In this document: one piece after another, positions 1 to 6,535 of the stretch
How positions within the stretch are numbered: the stretch's first letter is position 1
Layout of the letters: each line of letters begins with the position of its first letter
Source: an uncultured Neisseria sp.
GTDB lineage: Bacteria > Pseudomonadota > Gammaproteobacteria > Burkholderiales > Neisseriaceae
Length of the DNA stretch: 12,675 bases
Reading direction: 5' to 3'
Assembly (NCBI GenBank): GCA_937919795.1
Contig: CALFOA010000148.1
Location: 1 to 12,675 of the forward strand
Notes under the pieces: model-generated
Told to the model about the DNA's origin: nothing
The model's database searches: none
What the model saw: the letters and a program-made list of their open reading frames with translations, nothing else
Made by a program: the position numbers and the translations under genes

Positions 1-25
1 AAAAGCCCGACAGCATAAGGCTTTT
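1..25. terminator. Putative bidirectional terminator hairpin
   Basis: AAAAGCC (1-7) is the exact reverse complement of GGCTTTT (19-25), with an 11-nt loop between them. Either strand ends in four U residues after the stem. The window edge cuts off the context, so the gene it serves is unknown. Confidence 0.35.
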
Positions 26-198
26 GGAGTAAGTCGGCACCTTTTTTATCCCACCGCTACCCTTTTTTTACAAAGCAAACGGTAGAAAGTACCGAGCATC
101 TGTTTGAAACAACGTTTGTCATCTATTTACTGTGTAAGCGTTTGTTCATCATCATTCCTGTTTATCTCTTTCACGATACAAACGGATTGCCTTAAACC

Positions 199-281
199 AT
201 GCCTGTCTGAAAACGAACGAAGTGAGTTTCTGCGAAGCTAAAACATCTCTATATCGCCGCCATATTTTTTCAGACAGGCAT
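199..281. repeat. DUS inverted pair with long loop, downstream of LysR gene 1
   Basis: ATGCCTGTCTGAAA (199-212) and TTTCAGACAGGCAT (268-281) are perfect inverted copies of the extended TG-wad DUS, separated by a 55-nt loop. The pair lies 9 bp past the stop of the LysR gene, where Neisseria often uses DUS pairs as terminators. The long loop makes it a weaker terminator than the tight pairs elsewhere in the window. Bases 199-244 are identical to 6444-6489, so the left DUS belongs to a longer repeated unit. Confidence 0.85.
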
Positions 282-290
282 TCTTCACCA

Positions 291-1178
291 CTAACCCACC
301 CGCAAGCTATCCGCCACCAGCCGCAGCGCGCGCGACACATTGCGATGAGGGTAATACAGATAAGAGCTGGGATAACGATGGCTGTGTTCTTTCAATACCC
401 GAATCAAGTCGCCGCGCTCTAAGGCATCCTCCACCAAACCCAGCGGCACATAAGCCGCACCCAGTCCGCGCAGCGCGGCTGCGGTTTCCATATAGCTTTC
501 GGCAAACGCCCATTGCCCTTGCGGGTGATGCAGATAAGGCTCGCCCTGATACCACAAATCCCAAGGCGCTACGCCGCGGTTGCCCAATTGGTAAGCAATG
601 CAGGGATGCGCCGCCAAATCGGGCGGTGTTTTGGGAAAACCGTAGCGGCGAAAGTGTTCGGGGGTTGCCACCACCGCCATTTTCATCTCTTCCGAAATCT
701 TGACCGCCACCATTTCTTCGCCCACCTCGCTGCCCAAGCGCACGCCTGCATCGAAGCCTTCGGCCACAATATCGACAAAACGGCTTTCGCTAATCAGTTC
801 CAATCGAATATCGGGGTAAAGCCGGTGAAACGTCGCCAGCTTGGGCAGCAAAATGGTATCGATGGCGTATTGACTGGCATTGATGCGCACCGTGCCGCTG
901 GGCATATCGCGCATTTGCGCCAGCATGTGCAAACCGTTGTCGAGTTTCTCAAAGCTCTCTTCCAGCTCTTTGAAAAAACGGCTGCCCGCTTGGGTAAGCG
1001 CCAGTTTACGGGTGGTTCGGTTGAGCAGTTGCACGCCCAATCTTGCCTCTAACTCGCGCACGGTACGGCTGACGCCCGACTGTGCCACGCCGAGCTTGGC
1101 GGCAGCTTTGGTAAAGCTGCCTTCGCGAACTACCTGCATAAAGAGATATAAATCATTGTAGTTTTCACGATTGGTCAT
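291..1178 (-). CDS. LysR-type transcriptional regulator (CrgA-like subfamily)
   Basis: This 295-residue protein has the normal length and layout of a LysR regulator. The N-terminal winged helix-turn-helix spans about residues 8-66, with the recognition region at SFTKAAAKLGVAQSGVSRTV (21-40) and the usual RTTRKLALTQAG stretch after it. The effector-binding periplasmic-binding-protein fold follows from about residue 93. The signature IRLEL..S....DIV.EGFDAGVRLG is typical of the CrgA-like group. The ATG at 1178 gives the canonical N-terminus. The gene is divergent from the alpha/beta hydrolase at 1317, with 138 bp between the starts, so that enzyme is its likely target. LysR proteins usually repress themselves and activate the neighbour in response to a small molecule, which cannot be identified here. 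The family is certain; the target is inferred from position. Confidence 0.93.
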   Translation of the reverse strand: MTNRENYNDLYLFMQVVREGSFTKAAAKLGVAQSGVSRTVRELEARLGVQLLNRTTRKLALTQAGSRFFKELEESFEKLDNGLHMLAQMRDMPSGTVRINASQYAIDTILLPKLATFHRLYPDIRLELISESRFVDIVAEGFDAGVRLGSEVGEEMVAVKISEEMKMAVVATPEHFRRYGFPKTPPDLAAHPCIAYQLGNRGVAPWDLWYQGEPYLHHPQGQWAFAESYMETAAALRGLGAAYVPLGLVEDALERGDLIRVLKEHSHRYPSSYLYYPHRNVSRALRLVADSLRVG

Positions 1179-1195
1179 GGGATTTTTTCAATTAT

Positions 1196-1264
1196 TTATA
1201 ACAATAAGGTATAAGTATTATCGTTTTTTACCGTCTAATCAAGTTCAATATGGTTGCCTATAAT
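1196..1264. promoter_or_regulatory. Divergent control region: candidate LysR operator and hydrolase -10 box
   Basis: TTATA (1196-1200) and TATAA (1210-1214) form an interrupted palindrome with a 9-bp spacer, the general shape of a LysR site. The 7-mer TAAGTAT (1212-1218) recurs in inverted orientation twice in the other LysR intergenic region. A perfect TATAAT at 1259-1264 fits as the -10 box of the hydrolase gene. The matching -35 position (TAATCA, 1236-1241) is poor, which fits a promoter that needs an activator. Nothing here is proven beyond the sequence match. Confidence 0.4.
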
Positions 1265-1316
1265 GCACTCCATCAGCTCAGGAAACACACCAACTTTATT
1301 TGAAAGGAAATTTGAC

Positions 1317-2495
1317 ATGACTACCTTAACCTTACCGAAAACCTTCAAAACCCTCAGCAGCGTGATCGCCTTAAGCGCCTTATTCGGCCTGAGCGCCTGC
1401 GCCAGCAGCCAGGCAGCCGACAACCAAACTGCACCCGCTTCCGCTTCGCAACACGCGCAAAACCCGACGCTGCCGGTATCGATGGTGAGCGAATGGGACA
1501 AAATCTTCCCGCAAAGCAATCAAGTAGAACACCGCAAAGTCAGCTTTAAAAACCGCTACGGCATTACCTTGGTCGGCGATTTGTATATCCCGAAAAACGC
1601 TCAGGGCAAACTGCAAGCCATTGCGGTGGGCGGCCCGTTTGGCGCGGTGAAAGAACAATCTTCCGGCCTGTATGCCCAAACCTTGGCGGAACGCGGTTTT
1701 GTTACCTTGGCATTCGACCCTTCCTACACCGGCGAGAGCGGCGGCGAACCGCGTAATGTACCGTCGCCCGAAATCAATACCGAAGACTTTTCGGCAGCCG
1801 TAGATTATTTGGGCTCGCTGGATAATGTGAACCGTGACAACATCGGTATTCTGGGCATCTGCGGTTGGGGCGGCTTTGCCTTGAATGCAGCGGTTTCCGA
1901 TCCGCGCATCAAAGCGGTGGCCACCAGCACCATGTACGACATGACCCGTGTTGCCGCCAACGGTTATGAAATCAATATGAAACAAAACGCGAAAGGTTCA
2001 TACGACCGAGCACCTGCCCAAAATGCAGACGCCCGCTATAAAATGAAATCGGACATGAGCAACGCCCGTTGGGAAACGTCGAAAAACGGTTACTCAGCTT
2101 TGTTGCCCGCCAATAACCTGCGCAAAGAGCAGTTCACTGCCGATACGGCACAATTTATCCGCGAATATTCCGATTTCTATACCACCAAACGCGGTTTCCA
2201 CCCCCGCGCCGTCAACTCCAACCCCGACGGTTCATGGACAATCACCGGCATGCTGCCTTTGATTAATATGCCGATTCTGCAACGTGCCGCCGAATTGCGC
2301 GCCCCCGCTTTGGTGGTACATGGTGAAAACGCCCACTCGCGTTATTTCGGTGAAGACGCATTTAAATCGCTGGGCAGCAAAGATAAGGAACTGTTCATCG
2401 TACCGGGCGCATCTCACATCGATTTGTACGACAACGCCAACAACAAAATTCCTTACGATAAGTTTGAATCGTTCTTTAAAGCCAAATTGAAATAA
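1317..2495 (+). CDS. Lipoprotein-type alpha/beta hydrolase with cysteine nucleophile
   Basis: The protein is 392 residues from ATG 1317, chosen over an upstream in-frame TTG at 1254 because a GAAAGGAAA ribosome-binding site precedes it and a lipoprotein signal peptide starts there. The hydrophobic segment (about 11-27) ends in the lipobox LSAC, with Cys28 as the predicted lipidated residue. The mature part is an alpha/beta hydrolase: an AVGGPFG oxyanion-type loop (103-109), AFDPSYTGES (132-141), the nucleophile elbow GICGWGG (180-186) and a C-terminal GASHIDLYD (364-372) with catalytic His367. The elbow carries Cys182 where most esterases have Ser, as in dienelactone hydrolases and COG1073 relatives. 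The acid residue is not obvious. It probably acts on the periplasmic or outer-membrane side. The substrate is unknown. Control by the divergent LysR gene is likely. Confidence 0.85.
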   Translation: MTTLTLPKTFKTLSSVIALSALFGLSACASSQAADNQTAPASASQHAQNPTLPVSMVSEWDKIFPQSNQVEHRKVSFKNRYGITLVGDLYIPKNAQGKLQAIAVGGPFGAVKEQSSGLYAQTLAERGFVTLAFDPSYTGESGGEPRNVPSPEINTEDFSAAVDYLGSLDNVNRDNIGILGICGWGGFALNAAVSDPRIKAVATSTMYDMTRVAANGYEINMKQNAKGSYDRAPAQNADARYKMKSDMSNARWETSKNGYSALLPANNLRKEQFTADTAQFIREYSDFYTTKRGFHPRAVNSNPDGSWTITGMLPLINMPILQRAAELRAPALVVHGENAHSRYFGEDAFKSLGSKDKELFIVPGASHIDLYDNANNKIPYDKFESFFKAKLK

Positions 2496-2502
2496 AGCCA
2501 AG

Positions 2503-2533
2503 AGGCCTGTCTGAAAAGGTTTCAGACAGGCCT
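2503..2533. terminator. DUS-variant terminator hairpin after the hydrolase gene
   Basis: AGGCCTGTCTGAAA (2503-2516), a 3-nt loop and TTTCAGACAGGCCT (2520-2533) form a perfect 14-bp stem 7 bp after the hydrolase stop. Both arms carry GGCC instead of the TGCC used elsewhere in the window, so the two arms changed together. No T run follows, so it may be a weak terminator or mainly an uptake element. Confidence 0.75.
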
Positions 2534-2555
2534 AATTAATCGCTGACGGTTAAAT

Positions 2556-2569
2556 TTTCAGACAGGCAT
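2556..2569 (-). repeat. Single DUS in the leader of the acetyltransferase gene
   Basis: TTTCAGACAGGCAT is a complete reverse-strand DUS with no close partner. It ends 22 bp before the acetyltransferase ATG and lies 22 bp past the GGCC hairpin, so three DUS cores fall within about 70 bp. Confidence 0.85.
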
Positions 2570-2591
2570 ACATTGATATAAGGAAGCCATC

Positions 2592-3146
2592 ATGCACCAC
2601 TTCCCCCTTAACCAAACCATCCCCGCAGGCAGCCCGCTGTATGACGAAATTCACCGCATTGCCGATGAAAACGCGCCCAAAATCGCCGAGCTGGGCAGCG
2701 GCCACCGCAGCCAATCCACCATCCGCGCGAGTTTTGCCGACTTTACCCAAAGCGAAATCGACGAAACCCTGCATGTAAACCTGCCGTTTTACAGCGACTT
2801 CGGCCGCCATATCCGCATCGGCAAAAACGTGTTTATCAATTCGGGCGCCATGTTTACCGATTTAGGCGGCATCACGCTGGAAGACAATGTACTCATCGCC
2901 CCGCGTGTGAATATCCTTACCGTGAATCATCCCGAAAACCCCGCCGAGCGCCGCGGCGTGATTCTGGCGCCCGTCACCATCAAAAAGAACGCCTGGATTG
3001 GCGCGGGTGCCACCATCCTGCCGGGTGTCACGGTAGGCGAAAACGCCATCGTTGCCGCCGGTGCGGTGGTCAGCAAAGATGTACCTGCCAATACGATAGT
3101 TGGCGGTATTCCTGCTAAAGTGTTGAAAACAATTGAAGCGGCTTAA
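2592..3146 (+). CDS. Hexapeptide-repeat sugar O-acetyltransferase (maltose/galactoside acetyltransferase-like)
   Basis: The 184-residue protein has the size and layout of the LacA/Maa acetyltransferases. A short helical N-terminal part (about 1-55) leads into a left-handed beta-helix of hexapeptide repeats (about 72-170), for example IGKNVFINSGAMF, LEDNVLIAPRVNI and IGAGATILPGVTVGENAIV. His113 in TVNHPENPAERR matches the catalytic histidine of the family, and VGGIPAKVLK (170-179) is the usual C-terminal acetyl-CoA-side motif. AAGGAAG at 2580-2586 is a good ribosome-binding site for ATG 2592. The enzyme would move an acetyl group from acetyl-CoA to a hydroxyl of a sugar or similar acceptor in the cytoplasm; the acceptor cannot be read from the sequence. 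It converges with the LysR gene 2 stop, 18 bp away, leaving little room for a terminator. Confidence 0.88.
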   Translation: MHHFPLNQTIPAGSPLYDEIHRIADENAPKIAELGSGHRSQSTIRASFADFTQSEIDETLHVNLPFYSDFGRHIRIGKNVFINSGAMFTDLGGITLEDNVLIAPRVNILTVNHPENPAERRGVILAPVTIKKNAWIGAGATILPGVTVGENAIVAAGAVVSKDVPANTIVGGIPAKVLKTIEAA

Positions 3147-3164
3147 TTCCGTGTCCCAGCTTTA

Positions 3165-4082
3165 TCAACCAGCTTTGCCGCTATTGGCTGTGTGTTCCAA
3201 CAAATAATCAATCAATACCCGCACCCGTTTGGCTTTCTGGCTGTGCTGCGGGTAATAAAGATAAATGGGCGGGTAGCTCACCCAGTAATCTTGCAAGATC
3301 GGGATAAAGCGCTCTTGATCCGGCTGTTGGCGAAAAGAGGCTTCAAAAATGCGCCCGATGCCCAGCCCCTGCCGGGTGGCGTCTATCATCACATCCATTT
3401 CATCATCTACCACCAGTGAAATCGGCATCTTCACTTCCACCTGCCGCCCGTCTTGCTGCACCAGCAGCGGTTGGATGCGGTTGGCGCTGATCATGCGGTA
3501 GCCAATCATTTTGTGGTGCACCAAATCGGCAGGTGTTTGCGGGATGCCGTGTCGTTCGGCATAGCTTTCGGAAACCAGCAGAAAATCGCGCATAGCCGGC
3601 AGAATTTCGCGTGCCACCATGCCCTCTTCCATGATGTTGCCGCAACGAATACCGAGATCATAACCCTCGCGCACAATATCGATCGCGGCATCGGAAACCG
3701 AGATTTCCAAGCGGATATGCGGATAGCGGGCGCAAAAGCGGGCATACAGCGGCTGCAAAACCGCATGAAAGGCAAAGCGCGGGATGGTGATGCGCACCAC
3801 ACCGGAAGGCACGTCGCCTAAGTCGCGCACCTGCTCCACTTCCCGCGTTAGCGTGACCATCAATTCCTGAGTGTTGGCGCGCAAATGCTGGCCGGCTTCG
3901 GTGAGCTCCAGCTTGCGGGTGGAACGCAAAAACAGCGGCAGGCCGAGATGGGTTTCCAAGGCTTTCAAGCCGTGGCTAACAGCGGCCGGAGAAAGCTGCA
4001 TCTTACGCGCCGCAGCAGAAATACTGCCCTCGTCGGCAATGGCGTGAAACAGGGTGAGCTGGTGGTAGATAGCGGCATTCAT
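3165..4082 (-). CDS. LysR-type transcriptional regulator 2 (CrgA-like, paralogue of the 291-1178 gene)
   Basis: I place the start at ATG 4082 (305 residues). An in-frame TTG at 4097 would add MKNHI, but the standard LysR N-terminus begins at MNAAIYHQLTLFHAIADEGS. Helix-turn-helix residues are about 20-39 (SISAAARKMQLSPAAVSHGL), followed by RSTRKLELTEAG. The effector domain runs from about residue 90 and contains IRLEISVSDAAIDIVREGYD and LGIRCG, the same signature as the first LysR protein, so the two are paralogues. No strong Shine-Dalgarno sequence precedes either start. The gene is divergent from the metallo-hydrolase at 4254, its likely target, with 171 bp between the starts. Ligand unknown. 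Confidence 0.92.
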   Translation of the reverse strand: MNAAIYHQLTLFHAIADEGSISAAARKMQLSPAAVSHGLKALETHLGLPLFLRSTRKLELTEAGQHLRANTQELMVTLTREVEQVRDLGDVPSGVVRITIPRFAFHAVLQPLYARFCARYPHIRLEISVSDAAIDIVREGYDLGIRCGNIMEEGMVAREILPAMRDFLLVSESYAERHGIPQTPADLVHHKMIGYRMISANRIQPLLVQQDGRQVEVKMPISLVVDDEMDVMIDATRQGLGIGRIFEASFRQQPDQERFIPILQDYWVSYPPIYLYYPQHSQKAKRVRVLIDYLLEHTANSGKAG

Positions 4083-4129
4083 GATGTGATTTTTCAATTT
4101 AATTAAAAACTGTTTTCAGCATAACCCAT

Positions 4130-4162
4130 ATTATACTTAAAAAGATATGCCGTTATACTTAA
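4130..4162. promoter_or_regulatory. Direct-repeat operator candidate between LysR gene 2 and the metallo-hydrolase
   Basis: The 10-mer TTATACTTAA occurs at 4131-4140 and again at 4153-4162, exactly 22 bp apart, or about two helical turns. This suits two sites on one face of DNA for a LysR tetramer. Each copy includes TATACT, a good -10 for the plus-strand gene, and ATTATA (4130-4135) reads TATAAT on the minus strand for the regulator. Sites for regulator and polymerase could therefore overlap. The shared 7-mer ATACTTA also occurs, inverted, in the other LysR intergenic region. Confidence 0.4.
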
Positions 4163-4253
4163 TGATTTTTTCGCTCATCTATATGACTTATATTAAAAAA
4201 TTGGAAGCGAAAACAGCTGCTCAGGCCGCTGATGCACCATCAATAGGAACTAC

Positions 4254-5342
4254 ATGAAAAAACGCTATAAATATCCTCTTTACACCTTACTGGCCTTGGC
4301 CGTCATCGCCGCCGGTGCCGGTATTCAGGTTTACCGCAATATCGGCGATTTGCCCGACGGCAGCCGTTTCGAGCATTTGCCGTATTACCGCGACGGCCAG
4401 TTCCATGCCCGCAAAGATTTGCCTTATTACCCCGAAAAAGCCACCGGCGAAGGCGGTTTTATCCGTTATCGTGGCTATATTCCGCAAGGCTTGTTGCCGA
4501 TGGTCGATCTCAACCATCAAAGCTTTGGCCAAGCCGAAGATTTTGCTTATTACTGGCTGGGACATTCTTCCGCCATTATGGAGCTGGCCGGCCAGCGCGT
4601 GTTGATTGATCCGGTGTTCGGCAATGCCGCGCCGCTGGATATTCCTTACCTGGTGCCGCGCATCCAGCATGCGCCGATTAAGCTGCAAGAGTTGCCCGAT
4701 CTGGATGTGGTGCTGATTACCCACGATCATTACGACCATTTGGAAGCTTCCACCATCCGCCATCTGGCCGATAAAGTAGCGCGCTTTGTGACCCCCTTGG
4801 GCGTGGGTGCGCGCCTGCAAAGTTGGGGGGTACCGGCAGACAAAATTACCGAACTGGGCTGGGGTGAAACCACTGAAATCAACGGTGTGCGCTATACCGC
4901 CGAAGAAACACTGCACTATTCTTCCCGCTGGCGTGATGACCGCAACAAAACCCTGTGGGCGGCGTTTGTGTTGGAAGGCGCGGGCAAGCGTTTGTATTGG
5001 AGCGGCGACTCCGGCTACAGCGAGCATTTTGCCGACGCCGGTAAAAAATACGGCGGCTTTGATGTGGCCTTTATGGAAATCGATGCCGCCAACCCCGGCT
5101 GGCCGAGCACCCACCTGTTCCCCGAGCAGGCGGTACAAGGCGCCATCGATTTGAAAGCCGCGCGCATGGTGCCGATGCACTGGGGCGTATTCAGCCTGGG
5201 GCGCAATCCGTGGGATGAAAACATCAAACGCGCCGATACCGAGGCCGAACGCAAAGGCCTGCCGATGGATGCGCCTAAAATGGGTGAGAAATACCAGCCG
5301 CAAGGTTATCGCACGCAAAAATGGTGGTTGGATGTGAAGTAA
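4254..5342 (+). CDS. Membrane-anchored metallo-beta-lactamase-fold hydrolase (NAPE-PLD/UlaG-type)
   Basis: The protein has 362 residues. A basic N-terminus and one hydrophobic segment (about 8-26) suggest a signal anchor with the enzyme on the periplasmic side. The metal-binding motif is HDHYDH (157-162, with His157, His159, Asp161 and His162). Further expected ligands are His221 (TLHYSSRW), Asp252 (SGDSGY) and His309 (MHWG). The stretch YYWLGHSSAIMEL (99-111) followed by VLIDPVFG, and the SSRWRDDRNKTLWAAFVL region (223-240), are characteristic of COG2220 proteins related to N-acyl-phosphatidylethanolamine phospholipase D. The reaction is hydrolytic and zinc-dependent; a phospholipid-type substrate is plausible but only inferred. 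ATAGGAAC before ATG 4254 supports the start. Control by the divergent LysR gene is likely. Confidence 0.88.
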   Translation: MKKRYKYPLYTLLALAVIAAGAGIQVYRNIGDLPDGSRFEHLPYYRDGQFHARKDLPYYPEKATGEGGFIRYRGYIPQGLLPMVDLNHQSFGQAEDFAYYWLGHSSAIMELAGQRVLIDPVFGNAAPLDIPYLVPRIQHAPIKLQELPDLDVVLITHDHYDHLEASTIRHLADKVARFVTPLGVGARLQSWGVPADKITELGWGETTEINGVRYTAEETLHYSSRWRDDRNKTLWAAFVLEGAGKRLYWSGDSGYSEHFADAGKKYGGFDVAFMEIDAANPGWPSTHLFPEQAVQGAIDLKAARMVPMHWGVFSLGRNPWDENIKRADTEAERKGLPMDAPKMGEKYQPQGYRTQKWWLDVK

Positions 5343-5355
5343 GTAAACACAAACC

Positions 5356-5387
5356 ATGCCTGTCTGAAAACGGTTTCAGACAGGCAT
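5356..5387. terminator. Bidirectional DUS terminator between converging genes
   Basis: ATGCCTGTCTGAAA (5356-5369), a 4-nt loop and TTTCAGACAGGCAT (5374-5387) form a perfect 14-bp stem followed by TGTTTTAT. It lies 13 bp past the metallo-hydrolase stop and 38 bp past the stop of the opposing immunity-like gene, so it can end both transcripts. Confidence 0.88.
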
Positions 5388-5425
5388 TGTTTTATCCAAG
5401 CCATTTCACTTCCGCTACACCCCGC

Positions 5426-6352
5426 TTATACCCCCAACGGCGGAAAATGGTCGGTTTTTCGAGTGTAATAATCCACCCAATATTGCAGGTATTCATACGG
5501 ATACGCCAAATCGTATGGTTTCATAAACTCAAAAATATCCTGATAATCCTCTTCTGGCAGCGGGTCGTAGACGATTAAATCTCTCGGTGCGATTTCATGG
5601 TCTATTTCTAAATCAAAACCCTGCATCGATGCGAGTTTGGCGTACATCACGATTTGCGGTTGTAGGAAAAAATCGAAATACGCGAGTGTTTCCTTTGCGG
5701 CAGCACGGGCGTTCTTTTTGATAAACAGCGGTTCCAATGCTTTTTTCATCGCATCAACATCCTGTTCGGCAAAGGCGAGGAAGAAACGGTAGTCATCCAA
5801 TCGCTTTTGCAGCCATTTATTGGGCGTGGGATGCGCCAGCACTTCGAGACTGCGTTGCTTTAAACGTTCCAACTGTACCCCTTCAACCATCAGCAGCGTG
5901 TTGTAAATCATGTGGCGGTTAAGGTCATAGCGGTCGGTAAACTTTTCGGTGTTATTGGCAACGTTGTCGATATTGCGGATCAGAAACTCACGTAGCTGCG
6001 GGCTGTCGCTCATCAGCATCAGAAACATCGGATTTTGCACATTCAACATATCGCAAGGGAAGAAAAAAGGCGACGGTTCTTCATAATCGACACTTCTTAG
6101 AATACCCAGTTTTCCCGAGATATAAGCATATTGTTTAAACTTTTTCAGGTCGTGTTCAAATAAGTATGCGTGTGAAGTTGCGGCGTTCGTATACATTAAC
6201 ATATGCGTCATAGCTGCAAAAGTAACCCCTTTTCGCTCAACTATATATAGCATTTCATCTGGGCATTTTTCATTAAATGTAGCTGTATTCCCAATTACCA
6301 CATTTACTATATGCTCATACCACTTCTGGGTAGTCATCATATTTGCAGTCAT
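5426..6352 (-). CDS. Imm49-like orphan immunity protein
   Basis: This 308-residue protein is predicted to be soluble and mostly helical, with no signal peptide or membrane segment. The C-terminal stretch MYAKLASMQGFDLEIDHEIA followed by PRDLIVYDPL (about 236-265) resembles the end of Imm49-family immunity proteins of polymorphic toxin systems, where a helical repeat is followed by a G(F/L)xxEIDxxxxPxxLI segment. This is recognition from memory, not a search. If correct, it neutralises a secreted toxin of a rival or sister cell. AGGGGAAA (minus strand, 6358-6365) is a strong ribosome-binding site for ATG 6352. No toxin gene is adjacent, so it would be an orphan. Sampled lines are near 40% GC against about 55% in the rarD-like gene. 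DUS hairpins flank it at 5356-5387 and 6444-6513, which fits acquisition by transformation. Confidence 0.55.
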   Translation of the reverse strand: MTANMMTTQKWYEHIVNVVIGNTATFNEKCPDEMLYIVERKGVTFAAMTHMLMYTNAATSHAYLFEHDLKKFKQYAYISGKLGILRSVDYEEPSPFFFPCDMLNVQNPMFLMLMSDSPQLREFLIRNIDNVANNTEKFTDRYDLNRHMIYNTLLMVEGVQLERLKQRSLEVLAHPTPNKWLQKRLDDYRFFLAFAEQDVDAMKKALEPLFIKKNARAAAKETLAYFDFFLQPQIVMYAKLASMQGFDLEIDHEIAPRDLIVYDPLPEEDYQDIFEFMKPYDLAYPYEYLQYWVDYYTRKTDHFPPLGV

Positions 6353-6365
6353 GGTTATTTCCCCT

Positions 6366-6443
6366 GAATAGTTTAGTAAACGGTAACCCGCATCACACGC
6401 CTGTTCAAGCGGTATTTCGGGCGCGGCGCGTTGCCGGCCTGTA
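6366..6443. other. Short GC-rich segment behind the immunity-like gene, possible gene remnant
   Basis: Between the ribosome-binding site of the immunity-like gene and the DUS hairpin lies a GC-rich stretch unlike the gene it leads. On the plus strand one frame stays open and ends in TAA immediately before the DUS (stop at 6442-6444), the common arrangement at the end of Neisseria genes. On the minus strand another frame reads PRPKYRLNRRVMRVTVY and stops just ahead of the immunity gene. Either could be the tail of a gene displaced by the insertion. I cannot identify it and chance is possible. Confidence 0.25.
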
Positions 6444-6513
6444 ATGCCTGTCTGAAAACGAACGAAGTGAGTTTCTGCGAAGCTAAAACGTGCATAATCT
6501 TTCAGACAGGCAT
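6444..6513. repeat. DUS inverted pair with 42-nt loop, downstream of the Lrp gene
   Basis: ATGCCTGTCTGAAA (6444-6457) and TTTCAGACAGGCAT (6500-6513) are perfect inverted copies followed by TTTT. The pair lies 22 bp past the Lrp gene stop. The first 46 bases (6444-6489) are identical to 199-244, including 32 loop bases beyond the DUS arm. The repeated unit is therefore larger than the DUS. Confidence 0.85.
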
Positions 6514-6535
6514 TTTTGCTCGGCAGGCAATTCCT

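Larger units (their letters stand above)
1..290. other. Gene-free left edge
   Basis: No convincing coding sequence is visible here. The short open frames crossing it overlap the tail of the LysR gene and the DUS hairpin, and they look like shadows. The first 25 bases form a hairpin (AAAAGCC, 11-nt loop, GGCTTTT) with short T runs reading out on either strand, so it may be the terminator of a gene to the left of the window. Poly-T stretches follow near 44-50 and 63-69. I recognise no RNA gene. The right part of the segment holds the DUS hairpin listed separately. Confidence 0.5.

Noticed and set aside
152..340. Small minus-strand open frame over the LysR gene tail and the DUS hairpin
   Set aside because: It is mostly repeat plus an out-of-frame reading of the LysR 3' end, and has no ribosome-binding site or recognisable content.
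513..1052. Open frame of 179 codons on the plus strand opposite LysR gene 1
   Set aside because: It is antisense to a clear LysR gene, has unnatural His/Gln/Arg-rich composition and no recognisable domain.
1254..1316. Upstream TTG start for the hydrolase gene
   Set aside because: It would bury the lipoprotein signal peptide behind 21 residues and overlap the likely -10 box; ATG 1317 has the good ribosome-binding site.
4287..5357. Open frame of 356 codons on the minus strand opposite the metallo-hydrolase
   Set aside because: The plus strand carries all metal ligands of a known fold; the minus frame has no domain and runs across the whole gene as GC-rich codon shadows do.
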